Shown piece after piece: positions 45,447 through 53,755 of a DNA stretch of 64,000 nucleotides. Numbering within the stretch: position 1 is the first letter of the stretch; each line of letters begins with the position of its first letter. The stretch is from the NCBI RefSeq assembly GCF_001468125.1, contig NZ_LNYT01000004.1, positions 38,664-102,663 of the forward strand, given 5' to 3'. The notes below the pieces were generated by a model. The model did not search any database. It was not told the origin of the DNA and saw only the letters and a list, made by a program, of their open reading frames with translations. The position numbers and the translations under genes are program-made. This stretch comes from Legionella rubrilucens (GTDB taxonomy: Bacteria > Pseudomonadota > Gammaproteobacteria > Legionellales > Legionellaceae).

Positions 45447-46718
45447 ATGAAGAGATTGCATTGTATCAGCTTATCTCATAAAAATTATGATATTCAGGTG
45501 CGTAGTCGATTTAGCATGTCCCCAGAACAGTGTTCGCTCGCTTTGAATGAGTTATGCGAGCTTGAAACAGTCAATGAGGCCTGTATTCTCAACACCTGTA
45601 ACCGGTTTGAGATTGTTTGTATCGTCTCCGACCCCAGCATTGTGTTCTCATGGCTTTCGTTAAGAACGAAGACCAGCCTTGATGAGTTATTGAACTATTT
45701 CGTCGACCTGTCCGGCATGGATGCCTTAAAACACATCATGCGGGTCGTTGCTGGATTGGAAGCCAAAATCTACGGTGAAAAAAACATCAATGGCCAGGTC
45801 AAACAGGCCTTTTTAGAGGCGAAAAAAAATAATCTCATAGGCCATACGCTGGAAACCATCTACGCCTACAGCTTTCAAGTGTCAAAAGCCATTCAAAATC
45901 ACATTGCATTACCCATGTCATCGATAACGCAATGCTTTTTTCATGAACTTGAAGCGCAATACAGCGACCGGTATGACAAAAATTACCTTTTTATAGGGAC
46001 TGGTAAACTGGTTAAGGAAGTCCTGACGAATCTCATTCCTTATCAACCGAACCAAATCGTTGTCGCATCCCATAATCCGGAAAGAGTCTGCGCCGAGTTA
46101 AGACAGGTGGCCACGGTGATTCACATCAACGACATTGCACCGTACCTTTTCAATACCGATGTTATTTTTTCTGCAACGAATACCACTGAACCTATTTTAA
46201 AAGACAGGGACTATTGCCATTTTAATCCGAACAGGCAAATTTATATCGCGGATGCGTCTTTGCCTCGCAGTTTCGACACGTCAATCCGACGTTACGGCAA
46301 TGTAAGATACTTTGATGTCGATGACTTAGCCTCTCTCTCTGAAAAAGAGAATAAAAGCAAATATGGTAATCTTGACCAATATCTCGACGGGCTTATTAAT
46401 AGAGAAGTTCTTTCATTGCAACAGATACTGGACAAATCTTACATGAGCAAAATCATCGAGCCGCAACGGGAAATTCTCAAACAATACCTGGACAATGTTG
46501 TGGCTAAAACCATTAACGATGCCGACTTCAAGGCCAACCCTGAAAAACATGTCAAAAAATTAACTAAGGAATTGTCCGGTACCATGCTGCATTTGTGTAC
46601 TATACTGTTACGGCGTTGTTGTAAAGACAATGACATGAAAACCATTAATGACCTACGGGCATTGATTGAAAAGCACAACAACAACTATTTGTTGACTAAA
46701 AAAGTCAATGACAGTTAA
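45447..46718 (+). CDS. hemA: Glutamyl-tRNA reductase, divergent
   Basis: HemA reduces glutamyl-tRNA to glutamate-1-semialdehyde, the committed step of C5 tetrapyrrole synthesis. From ATG 45447 the product has 423 residues. The catalytic Cys is at 51 (ILNTCNRFEIV) and the conserved His is in DALKHIMRVVAGLEA. The nucleotide loop reads YLFIGTGKLVKEV. Several family motifs are altered: GEPQILGQVK is GEKNINGQVK, the AKRVRxET helix is VSKAIQNHI, and the N-terminal RER helix is changed. It may be a specialised paralogue with its own regulation. It heads the rightward hemA-BLUF-hemJ-ABC operon. Confidence 0.85.
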   Translation: MKRLHCISLSHKNYDIQVRSRFSMSPEQCSLALNELCELETVNEACILNTCNRFEIVCIVSDPSIVFSWLSLRTKTSLDELLNYFVDLSGMDALKHIMRVVAGLEAKIYGEKNINGQVKQAFLEAKKNNLIGHTLETIYAYSFQVSKAIQNHIALPMSSITQCFFHELEAQYSDRYDKNYLFIGTGKLVKEVLTNLIPYQPNQIVVASHNPERVCAELRQVATVIHINDIAPYLFNTDVIFSATNTTEPILKDRDYCHFNPNRQIYIADASLPRSFDTSIRRYGNVRYFDVDDLASLSEKENKSKYGNLDQYLDGLINREVLSLQQILDKSYMSKIIEPQREILKQYLDNVVAKTINDADFKANPEKHVKKLTKELSGTMLHLCTILLRRCCKDNDMKTINDLRALIEKHNNNYLLTKKVNDS

Positions 46719-46745
46719 AGGCAAGTAACCAGTAAAGGGAATGAC

Positions 46746-47168
46746 ATGCATTTAAAACAGTTGATTTACACCAGCAAGGCACTACCTCAAGTCAAGACTC
46801 AGGACATTGAAGACATCTGGGAGCAGTCGACGGTGAATAATAAAAAACACGGCGTCACTGGTGTATTACTGTTTAATAAGTTTAAATTTGTGCAGATACT
46901 GGAGGGGGATTGCGCCGCCATATCGAGCCTGTATCATCTCATTACCCAGGATAAAAGGCATCACGATGTCTTACTGATTGGCTGTCAAGACATCGTCGAA
47001 AGGGATTTTCCCTTCTGGTCTATGGGATACATTGCTGAAATCATGGTCAATAAATCCATTATCTTAAGGTATTCTTCCGACGAGGAATTCCAACCTGAAC
47101 AGATGAAATACGAATCGTTGAGGCGCATGCTGATTCAACTGTCAGCCAGCAAGCTGAACATGACTTAA
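46746..47168 (+). CDS. Single-domain BLUF blue-light photoreceptor
   Basis: BLUF proteins bind FAD and respond to blue light through a hydrogen-bond switch. The product has 140 residues: the BLUF fold at about 1-93 and a helical cap to the C-terminus, as in PixD. The key residues fall on PixD numbering: Tyr8 (LIYTSK), Asn31/32 (VNNKKHGVTGVLLF), Gln50 (FVQILEG), Trp91 and Met93 (FPFWSMG). No output enzyme domain is attached, so it should act by binding a partner. It lies 27 bases after hemA and 105 before hemJ, with an AAAGGGA ribosome site. Confidence 0.9.
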   Translation: MHLKQLIYTSKALPQVKTQDIEDIWEQSTVNNKKHGVTGVLLFNKFKFVQILEGDCAAISSLYHLITQDKRHHDVLLIGCQDIVERDFPFWSMGYIAEIMVNKSIILRYSSDEEFQPEQMKYESLRRMLIQLSASKLNMT

Positions 47169-47273
47169 TTTGAATTCATCCTGTGAAGATGTTATATCAT
47201 GGATAAGAGAATGCATTGGCTTAAATGTCAATCGATAATAAAAAAACCATTGGTATAACAACAAGGAACTGGT

Positions 47274-47702
47274 ATGTGGTTTTTATGGGTTAAATCGTTT
47301 CACATCGTTGCCATTGTCGCCTGGTTTGGCGGCTTGCTCTATTTACCACGGTTATTCGTTTACCATACACAAAGCAGCGATCAAATCAGCATTGAGCGAT
47401 TTAAAATCATGGAACGGCGTTTATATTTCGGCATTATTTATCCTGCCGGCATTATTGCCACCGTGTTGGGTTTAATCCTGTTGTACGCCAATTGGTCTTA
47501 CTACCTTTCTCAGACCTGGATGCATGTCAAGCTCACGGCCGTGGTGGTCTTGTGGGCTTACCATCTGCTTTCCGGGCATTATAGGCGTTTGTTTGCTGAA
47601 GATAAAAATACCCGATCCACCCTTTTTTTTCGGGCGTTCAATGAATTTCCAACGCTCCTGTTGATTTTAATCGTCATTATGGTGGAGGTCAGGCCGTTTT
47701 AA
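47274..47702 (+). CDS. hemJ: HemJ-type protoporphyrinogen IX oxidase
   Basis: HemJ oxidises protoporphyrinogen IX to protoporphyrin IX in the inner membrane. The product has 142 residues and four membrane helices, the family size. Conserved residues appear in WVKSFHIVAIVAWFGGLLYLPRLFVYH (haem-ligand His and an Arg) and in TWMHVKLTAVVVLWAYH. An AAGGAACTGGT ribosome site precedes the ATG. It is the last enzyme before metal insertion and no ferrochelatase gene accompanies it. Confidence 0.92.
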   Translation: MWFLWVKSFHIVAIVAWFGGLLYLPRLFVYHTQSSDQISIERFKIMERRLYFGIIYPAGIIATVLGLILLYANWSYYLSQTWMHVKLTAVVVLWAYHLLSGHYRRLFAEDKNTRSTLFFRAFNEFPTLLLILIVIMVEVRPF

Positions 47703-47732
47703 GGCAACCCAGCCATTACAAGAGAAAACGAC

Positions 47733-48698
47733 ATGAAAAAAATAGTCTTCATGGCTTTATTTCTGCTGGTTGGTTTCTCCCTTTATTTTTTTCTACGTAC
47801 TAAAGAAGTAGAAACCATTCATCCCCGGGTAGAAAAAGCCGAAAAAATCGTTTATGCCACGGGCGAAGTCGAACCGGTCAAGTGGGCCAAGATTGCCGCC
47901 AGTAAAACCGCGACTGTCGAACAAATCAATGTGGTCGAGGGACAGGAAATTAAAGCAGGCCAGGTGCTGGCCTACCAGAATAATCGGGTTGAAAAAGCCG
48001 CTCTCACGAGTTTTCTTTCACGACTGGATTATTTAAAAAAAGAAAATGAACGGTATCAGACCCTGCTCAAAAAAAACTTAGTCAGCGTCACTGCCGCAGA
48101 AGAAGCGCTCAGTAATTATGAACAGGCCCTGGCCAATTACGAGGGCCAGAAGAAATTGCTTGACCGGATAACGCTGGTGTCACCCATTGACGGCATCCTG
48201 TTACGAAAAGACATTGAGCTTGGCGAGTTGGCCAAAAGCGGCACCACCATTTTTTGGGTTGGTAAGCCCAAACCTCTGCAAATTACCGCACTCGTGGATG
48301 AAGAAGACATTCCCCTGGTGAAGATTGGCCAGTTGGTCCTCATTAAATCGGATGCCTACCCCAATCAGGTCATGACTGGAAAAATAAAGAAAATGACACC
48401 CAAGGGGGATCCTGAAACCCGTCAATTCCGGGTGCGGATCAGTCTGCCCAACAATACCCCGTTAATGATAGGCATGACGGTGGAGATCAACATCGTGACC
48501 GAGGTGGTGGATGACGCACTGATGGTTCCCTTAAGTGCCGTCTATGAAGGAAAAGTCTACCGCAAAACCGCACAGGGCTATGAACCGATTGCCGTCAAGA
48601 CCGGCATTACCACCCTGCAAAAAGTCCAAATCATCACCGACAATGTCAAAGCAACAGACCGCCTGCTATTAAACCCTGCCCAATCGTTGAGGCACTGA
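47733..48698 (+). CDS. Membrane-fusion (HlyD/MacA-like) subunit of an ABC exporter
   Basis: This is a periplasmic adaptor of 321 residues that links an inner-membrane ABC pump to an outer-membrane channel. It has an N-terminal anchor at about 3-22 and a biotinyl-lipoyl-like half (ASKTATVEQINVVEGQEIKA). A short helical hairpin lies at about 90-145, and the second lipoyl half is LVSPIDGILLRKDIELGE. Beta-barrel and membrane-proximal domains follow. It is the first of three exporter genes after hemJ. Cargo is inferred from neighbours. Confidence 0.9.
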   Translation: MKKIVFMALFLLVGFSLYFFLRTKEVETIHPRVEKAEKIVYATGEVEPVKWAKIAASKTATVEQINVVEGQEIKAGQVLAYQNNRVEKAALTSFLSRLDYLKKENERYQTLLKKNLVSVTAAEEALSNYEQALANYEGQKKLLDRITLVSPIDGILLRKDIELGELAKSGTTIFWVGKPKPLQITALVDEEDIPLVKIGQLVLIKSDAYPNQVMTGKIKKMTPKGDPETRQFRVRISLPNNTPLMIGMTVEINIVTEVVDDALMVPLSAVYEGKVYRKTAQGYEPIAVKTGITTLQKVQIITDNVKATDRLLLNPAQSLRH

Positions 48699-48700
48699 TT

Positions 48701-49954
48701 ATGTTCTTCCTGTTGTCGATTGCAAACAAGTATTTAAATTATCACCGCCGCGCAACCACCGTGGCAGTGCTTGGGGTAGCGATTGGCGTAGGATTTTACA
48801 TCGCGCTCGCGGCCCTGCTGCAGGGACTGCAACAGTATTTTACCGAGCAGGTGATTAATAACTCGCCGCATATCGTCCTGAAAGACGAGTTCCGTACAGT
48901 ATCCAAACAACCTTCCGAACTCTACTTTGCCAATCCGGATAACGTCGAGATGATGGGTTTAAAACCCAAAAACGATAACCGCGGCATACGCGGCTCTCAA
49001 AAGATCATCAGCGGCTTGACGCAGCGTTCAGACATAGAAATATCTCCGGTATTGAGTGAGGAAATCTTTTTACAGGTGGGCAGCCGGACGGTGACTGCGT
49101 TGTTGTATGGCATCATTCCTAAAAAAGAAGAAAAGATCACCCACCTGAACGAACAACTGCTCAACGGCGCCAAATTATCGGACTTCTACACCACGCCCAA
49201 TGGCATTATTCTTGGCGAGGGACTGGCCAAAAAGCTTGGCGTCAAAGAAGGGGACAGCCTGTTTGCGACGTCCAATCAAGGGAATAAACTGAACACCAAA
49301 GTCATCGGCTTATTCCGCAGCGGCATTGCTTCTCAGGACGACCAGCAGTGTTACATGCTGCTGAATAAAGTTCAGGTTTTGGTTAAGAAAAAAAACACGT
49401 TGAACCAGATTAAAATGCGGGTGACTGGCGATGTCCAAAAAGCCAACAACATTGCCGAAGAGATTGAAAACACGTATTTATACAAAACCCAAAGCTGGCA
49501 AGAGCTCAATCAAAACATTTTCAGAGTCTTCACCATTCAGAATGGCGTGTTGTACACCTGTACCGCAGCCTTGTTGGCCATCGCCCTGTTCAGTATGTAC
49601 AACATTATTTCCACCATCGTCAATGAAAAAAAGAAAGACATCGCCATATTAAAATCCATGGGTTTTCAGGTCACCGACATTCGAACCATTTTTTTACTTC
49701 AGGGCATCACCATCGGCGTGACAGGTTGCCTGCTCGGCTGGTTAATCGGTTTTACCCTGGTGGAAGGCTTATCCGCCATTCGCTTTGAGAATTCAGGATT
49801 TACCCGAACACAAGGGTTTGTTCTGAACAAAAGCTATTCCAATTACCTCATTTCCGCCTTGTTTGCCTTCAGCATCTCCATCTTAGCCGCCATCCTGCCC
49901 GCTCGAAAGGCTTCCGCGTTATTGCCAGTTGATATTATTCGGGGGGACACTTGA
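48701..49954 (+). CDS. MacB/FtsX-type ABC permease
   Basis: The product has 417 residues with the four-helix layout of type VII ABC proteins: one N-terminal helix (about 20-42), a large periplasmic domain (about 45-275), and three C-terminal helices. The FtsX signature region is ALFSMYNIISTIVNEKKKDI. This superfamily includes MacB, LolC/E, cyanobacterial DevC and the haem exporter permease HrtB. It starts two bases after the adaptor gene and its stop overlaps the ATPase start. Confidence 0.9.
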   Translation: MFFLLSIANKYLNYHRRATTVAVLGVAIGVGFYIALAALLQGLQQYFTEQVINNSPHIVLKDEFRTVSKQPSELYFANPDNVEMMGLKPKNDNRGIRGSQKIISGLTQRSDIEISPVLSEEIFLQVGSRTVTALLYGIIPKKEEKITHLNEQLLNGAKLSDFYTTPNGIILGEGLAKKLGVKEGDSLFATSNQGNKLNTKVIGLFRSGIASQDDQQCYMLLNKVQVLVKKKNTLNQIKMRVTGDVQKANNIAEEIENTYLYKTQSWQELNQNIFRVFTIQNGVLYTCTAALLAIALFSMYNIISTIVNEKKKDIAILKSMGFQVTDIRTIFLLQGITIGVTGCLLGWLIGFTLVEGLSAIRFENSGFTRTQGFVLNKSYSNYLISALFAFSISILAAILPARKASALLPVDIIRGDT

Positions 49955-50652
49955 TGAGCCAGCAACAACCCGTACTGCAAGCGGTCGCGTTAAATAAAGT
50001 CCTGCACTTAAAACCGCAACCCGTTCAATTGGTAAGGGGAGTGGATCTGGCCATCTACCCCGGGGAATTTGCCACCATCACCGGACCATCCGGCTCCGGT
50101 AAATCCTCCCTGCTTTTTCTATTGGGGCTGCTGGACAAACCCACCTCCGGCACGTTGATGATTGACAACCAGATCACCAATCAAATGAATTCGGAACAAT
50201 TGGCGCAGTTGCGGCTTGAAAAAATAGGCTTTGTGTTTCAATTTCATTTCCTAATCCAGGAATTTACGGCCATCGAAAATGTTTTGCTGCCGATGCGCAG
50301 GCTCAATCGCTACGGGGATAGCGCGGCTTATGATCGGGCCAAAAGCCTGTTGGCACATTTTGGGCTTGAGAAAAAAATTAACCGAAGACCCAATGAACTT
50401 TCAGGGGGGGAACGGCAACGCGTGGCCATAGCCAGAGCGTTGGCGAATAATCCTGCCATTATCATCGCGGATGAACCGACTGGAAACCTGGACTCCACCA
50501 ATGCCGAAATTGTCATTAATCTGTTGATGACGCTCGCGCATGAAGAACAAAAAGCCGTGCTGGTGGTCACTCACAACCTGGATTACGCAAGGACCGCCGA
50601 CAAAGACATTAAGCTGATGGATGGGGCCATCCGCGATGCCAGCGGCGTTTAA
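49954..50652 (+). CDS. ABC exporter ATPase (MacB/LolD/DevA type)
   Basis: The product has 232 residues. Walker A is GPSGSGKSS, the Q-loop FVFQFHFLI, the signature [15 protein letters not shown] and Walker [13 protein letters not shown]. These are typical of the ATPases that pair with FtsX-type permeases. I chose ATG 49954, which overlaps the permease stop by one base; an in-frame TTG lies just before it. It ends 11 bases from the hemL stop on the other strand. Confidence 0.93.
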   Translation: MSQQQPVLQAVALNKVLHLKPQPVQLVRGVDLAIYPGEFATITGPSGSGKSSLLFLLGLLDKPTSGTLMIDNQITNQMNSEQLAQLRLEKIGFVFQFHFLIQEFTAIENVLLPMRRLNRYGDSAAYDRAKSLLAHFGLEKKINRRPNELSGGERQRVAIARALANNPAIIIADEPTGNLDSTNAEIVINLLMTLAHEEQKAVLVVTHNLDYARTADKDIKLMDGAIRDASGV

Positions 50653-50662
50653 CTCCCAGGCT

Positions 50663-51952
50663 TTATTTTTTCAGGGTTTCTTTTAACGTATCTTCGGCCG
50701 CCGACAGGGTTTTTTCTATCTCCTGACGACCATGGCAGATGGAAACAAATCCTGCCTCAAACATGGACGGAGCAAGATAGACTCCTTTGTTAAGCATGCC
50801 ATGGAAAAAACGGTTAAATAACGTTTCATCGCCCTTGGCCACGTCATCAAAATTGGCAATCGATTTATCAGGGTTAAAAAAGTAACCAAACATCCCCCCT
50901 CTCGATGCGGCATGCAGAGGAACCCCTAACCGTTCGCCCAGGTCATTAAAACCCTGGATTAATGAATCGGTGGTTTGCGTAAGGCGTTCAAAAAAGCCAG
51001 GCTCAGTCAATTGATTGATCGTAGCTAACCCCACGGTCATAACAAAAGGATTACCCGACAGGGTTCCAGCCTGGTAAACGCCGCCTACCGGGGCCAGGCA
51101 GTCCATGATGTCCGCACGGCCGCCCAACGCCCCCACCGGCATCCCACCACCGATGACTTTACCGAGGATGGTCAGGTCGGGCCTGATGTTAAACAGGGAT
51201 TGCGCCCCGCCTAAGGCCACCCGAAACCCAGTCATCACTTCATCCAATATCAATACGGCGTCATGCTGGTCGCACAAAGTCCTAAGCCCTTGCAAAAACC
51301 CGTCCTCAGGCAATACAAATCCCATGTTTCCGCAGATGGGCTCAACAATGATGGCGGCGATATCCTCACTGTAGGTGTCAAACAGCATGGCCACCTCGTC
51401 CAACTGATTGTAGTTGGCAATGAGCGTATGCTCCGTGACGCTGGCCGGAACGCCCGGGGTTGAGGGGATGCCTAAGGTCAACACACCCGATCCGGCTTTT
51501 GCCAGCAGGCAATCGCTATGACCATGGTAACAGCCTTTGAACTTAATGATTTTATTGCGCCCGGTGTAGCCACGCGCCAACCGAATGGCGGTCATTGCCG
51601 CCTCCGTGCCTGAATTCATCAGGCGGATTTTTTCCAGAGCAGGCATCAGTTCAGTGATTCGTTCGCCTAATTGGATTTCCTGTACGCTGGGTGCGCCAAA
51701 ACTTAAAAAATGACCCAGCGCTTCACGGGCCGCTTCCACCACGTCCTTATTGCAATGCCCTAAAATCATGGGTCCCCAGGAACCGACATAATCAATGTAT
51801 TCATTGCCATCGACATCGATCAGATAAGCCCCTCGCCCTTCTTTAAAAAAAACAGGTGTTCCACCCACCGACTTAAAGGCTCTCACCGGTGAGTTCACAC
51901 CACCCGGAAAAAGGGTTTGTGCCTGATCAAAGTATTGAGTAGATAAGGTCAT
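50663..51952 (-). CDS. hemL: Glutamate-1-semialdehyde aminomutase
   Basis: HemL converts glutamate-1-semialdehyde to 5-aminolevulinate using PLP or PMP. The product has 429 residues, the normal size. Visible are GVNSPVRAFKSVGGTPVFF at the N-terminus, MNSGTEAAMTAIRLARG near residue 115, the LILDEVMTGFRVALGG cofactor region, and the PLP lysine in LTILGKVIGGGMPVGALGG near residue 265. It lies 88 bases after hemD and is last in the leftward hemF-hemC-hemD-hemL series. Confidence 0.96.
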   Translation of the reverse strand: MTLSTQYFDQAQTLFPGGVNSPVRAFKSVGGTPVFFKEGRGAYLIDVDGNEYIDYVGSWGPMILGHCNKDVVEAAREALGHFLSFGAPSVQEIQLGERITELMPALEKIRLMNSGTEAAMTAIRLARGYTGRNKIIKFKGCYHGHSDCLLAKAGSGVLTLGIPSTPGVPASVTEHTLIANYNQLDEVAMLFDTYSEDIAAIIVEPICGNMGFVLPEDGFLQGLRTLCDQHDAVLILDEVMTGFRVALGGAQSLFNIRPDLTILGKVIGGGMPVGALGGRADIMDCLAPVGGVYQAGTLSGNPFVMTVGLATINQLTEPGFFERLTQTTDSLIQGFNDLGERLGVPLHAASRGGMFGYFFNPDKSIANFDDVAKGDETLFNRFFHGMLNKGVYLAPSMFEAGFVSICHGRQEIEKTLSAAEDTLKETLKK

Positions 51953-52040
51953 GGTTGATATTCCTTATGCAGTGGCTTGATAATTCAGCACGTTAATTAA
52001 CTATAGAACACGGGCATCACTGCCTCCATGGCGCTTCTGG

Positions 52041-52805
52041 CTAATGGTTTTCAGCCGTCTGTTCACAATAAACCCGGATGGCTTCTATCGTTCCTGCCAG
52101 GGAACTTTCCCTGGCTAACAAGACTGGGCCATGATAATAGTTGCTAATGGTTTGAAGCGTTGACTGCCCCAGCGCCACTGGAATAATGTGGGGTAATTTT
52201 CCCTGGGATTCAAAAAAAAATCGGGCAATGAGACTGCTGCTGAACACAATAAAATCATGGTCATTCAGTGTCAGCGGCGAAGCATGAGAGACCGGTACAC
52301 TCTGGTAAACAGGCAGGGAGGTCACCTTGGCCTTGCGTTCACGCAAGACGTCTTCCAGATGCTTTCTTGAATCGAGATTATTGGGCAGCAATATTCTCCA
52401 TCCTTCCAGATCAGTCGGTAAAGCCGCCAGAATGCCCTCCTGGCTGTACTCTTCAGGCACCAAAGACGGCTTGATGTGCAGGGAAAGCAGATGGTTGGCT
52501 GTTTCCTGGCCTACAGGAATGATGCGGTGGTTTGCCAGGAGACCCTGAGGATTGTCATTGTCCTGTTTAAGTTGGTTAAGAAAAAAATCGACGGCATTGG
52601 CGCTGGCAAAAATGATGGTGTCATGCGCGTTGATCAATTCGCGTGTAACTTTTTCAAGAAATGGCGTGGGGATTAAGTCCAGCATCGGATGAAACAGGGG
52701 CGTCCCTCCCCATTTTCTCACCATGTCAGCTATTTTCTGGCTTTTCTCCGGGCTGCGAAGCAGGATAATACGCCGGTTATTCAAAGGAAGCGGGTTAGTG
52801 TTCAT
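52041..52805 (-). CDS. hemD: Uroporphyrinogen III synthase
   Basis: HemD closes and inverts ring D of hydroxymethylbilane to form uroporphyrinogen III. From ATG 52805 the product has 254 residues. The family is poorly conserved; recognisable parts are IILLRSPEKSQKIADMVRKWGG at the N-terminus, IIFASANAVDFFLNQL near residue 75, IIPVGQETANHLLSLHIKP, and a second IVFSSSLIARFFFE. The start overlaps the end of hemC by 11 bases, the usual hemCD coupling. Unlike most relatives, hemX and hemY do not follow it. Confidence 0.9.
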   Translation of the reverse strand: MNTNPLPLNNRRIILLRSPEKSQKIADMVRKWGGTPLFHPMLDLIPTPFLEKVTRELINAHDTIIFASANAVDFFLNQLKQDNDNPQGLLANHRIIPVGQETANHLLSLHIKPSLVPEEYSQEGILAALPTDLEGWRILLPNNLDSRKHLEDVLRERKAKVTSLPVYQSVPVSHASPLTLNDHDFIVFSSSLIARFFFESQGKLPHIIPVALGQSTLQTISNYYHGPVLLARESSLAGTIEAIRVYCEQTAENH

Positions 52806-53712
52806 GCGCTTTAAGCCACTCCAATGTGTTTCTGGCCAATTCATCGATGGCCCTTAAACGGTCTTTTTTGGGGAAATCCACTTCATTGAGATAAAAATGA
52901 GTGAGTTTTTCATTGGATAAAAACAATTTCATCCGTAATGAATCCTTCTCTTCCGTGGTGTATAAACCCAGCGGCGCTTTGCAGTCGAGGCCTACATGGC
53001 TTAAAAAATGAAGATCAGAGGTGGAAATCAGTTCCTGATGGCTGTCATTGATGGCTTGGCAACATTCAATGGCGAAATCATCCCCATGTCGGGTTTGCAA
53101 GGCAATAACCCCTTGCCCTGGTGCCGGAATAAAACGATTGGGATCCAGCGCTTCCTGAATCAGATCGGTTAATTCAAGGCGAATCAAACCCGCTTCTGAC
53201 AGCAGGATTCCCTGAACAGGCATTTCTTTTATTTTATCCAGCCGAGTCAATACATTGCCGCGGATGGGAAGTGTTTGGATATCCGGGCGTAAATACTTGA
53301 GCAGGGCTTTGCGTCTTAAACTGCCGGTGGCAATGATGGCCTGTTCCGGCAAGGTATTGAATGTCACCTTTTTTTCTTTAAACACCAGAACATCGCGCTG
53401 CCCTTCCGGTTTTAAAAACCCCGACAACTGCAACCCTTTCGCGAGATTGGTGGTAATGTCTTTCAGACTATGTACCGCGATATCCGCCAGATCATCAAGC
53501 AAAGCCTGTTCTATTTCCTTAATAAAGATCCCTTTACCACCAATTTCATGCAGGGGTTTGGTTAAATCCCTGTCGCCTTGTGTGGTTAATGGCACGATCG
53601 AGACGGTTGCGCGCTTGTCGAGAAACTGCTCCAGCCTGCTTTTTACAATCTCAGCTTGAATCAGGGCCAGTTTCGATGCCCGTGTAGCCAAACGAATGTT
53701 CTTTGTCATCAT
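52795..53712 (-). CDS. hemC: Porphobilinogen deaminase (hydroxymethylbilane synthase)
   Basis: HemC polymerises four porphobilinogens on a dipyrromethane cofactor. The product has 305 residues. It begins with RLATRASKLALIQAEIV, then has KDITTNLAKGLQLSGFLKPEGQRDVLV with the catalytic Asp region upstream (IAVHSLKD). The cofactor Cys is in HVGLDCKAPLGLY near residue 240. There are two ATGs in a row at 53712 and 53709. The GGC usual before the alanine is LDC here, a mild variant. It lies 43 bases after hemF. Confidence 0.95.
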   Translation of the reverse strand: MMTKNIRLATRASKLALIQAEIVKSRLEQFLDKRATVSIVPLTTQGDRDLTKPLHEIGGKGIFIKEIEQALLDDLADIAVHSLKDITTNLAKGLQLSGFLKPEGQRDVLVFKEKKVTFNTLPEQAIIATGSLRRKALLKYLRPDIQTLPIRGNVLTRLDKIKEMPVQGILLSEAGLIRLELTDLIQEALDPNRFIPAPGQGVIALQTRHGDDFAIECCQAINDSHQELISTSDLHFLSHVGLDCKAPLGLYTTEEKDSLRMKLFLSNEKLTHFYLNEVDFPKKDRLRAIDELARNTLEWLKAHEH

Positions 53713-53755
53713 AAACCCTCTGGGTTATTCAGTAGAAAATGTAAGTATAGAAGGG

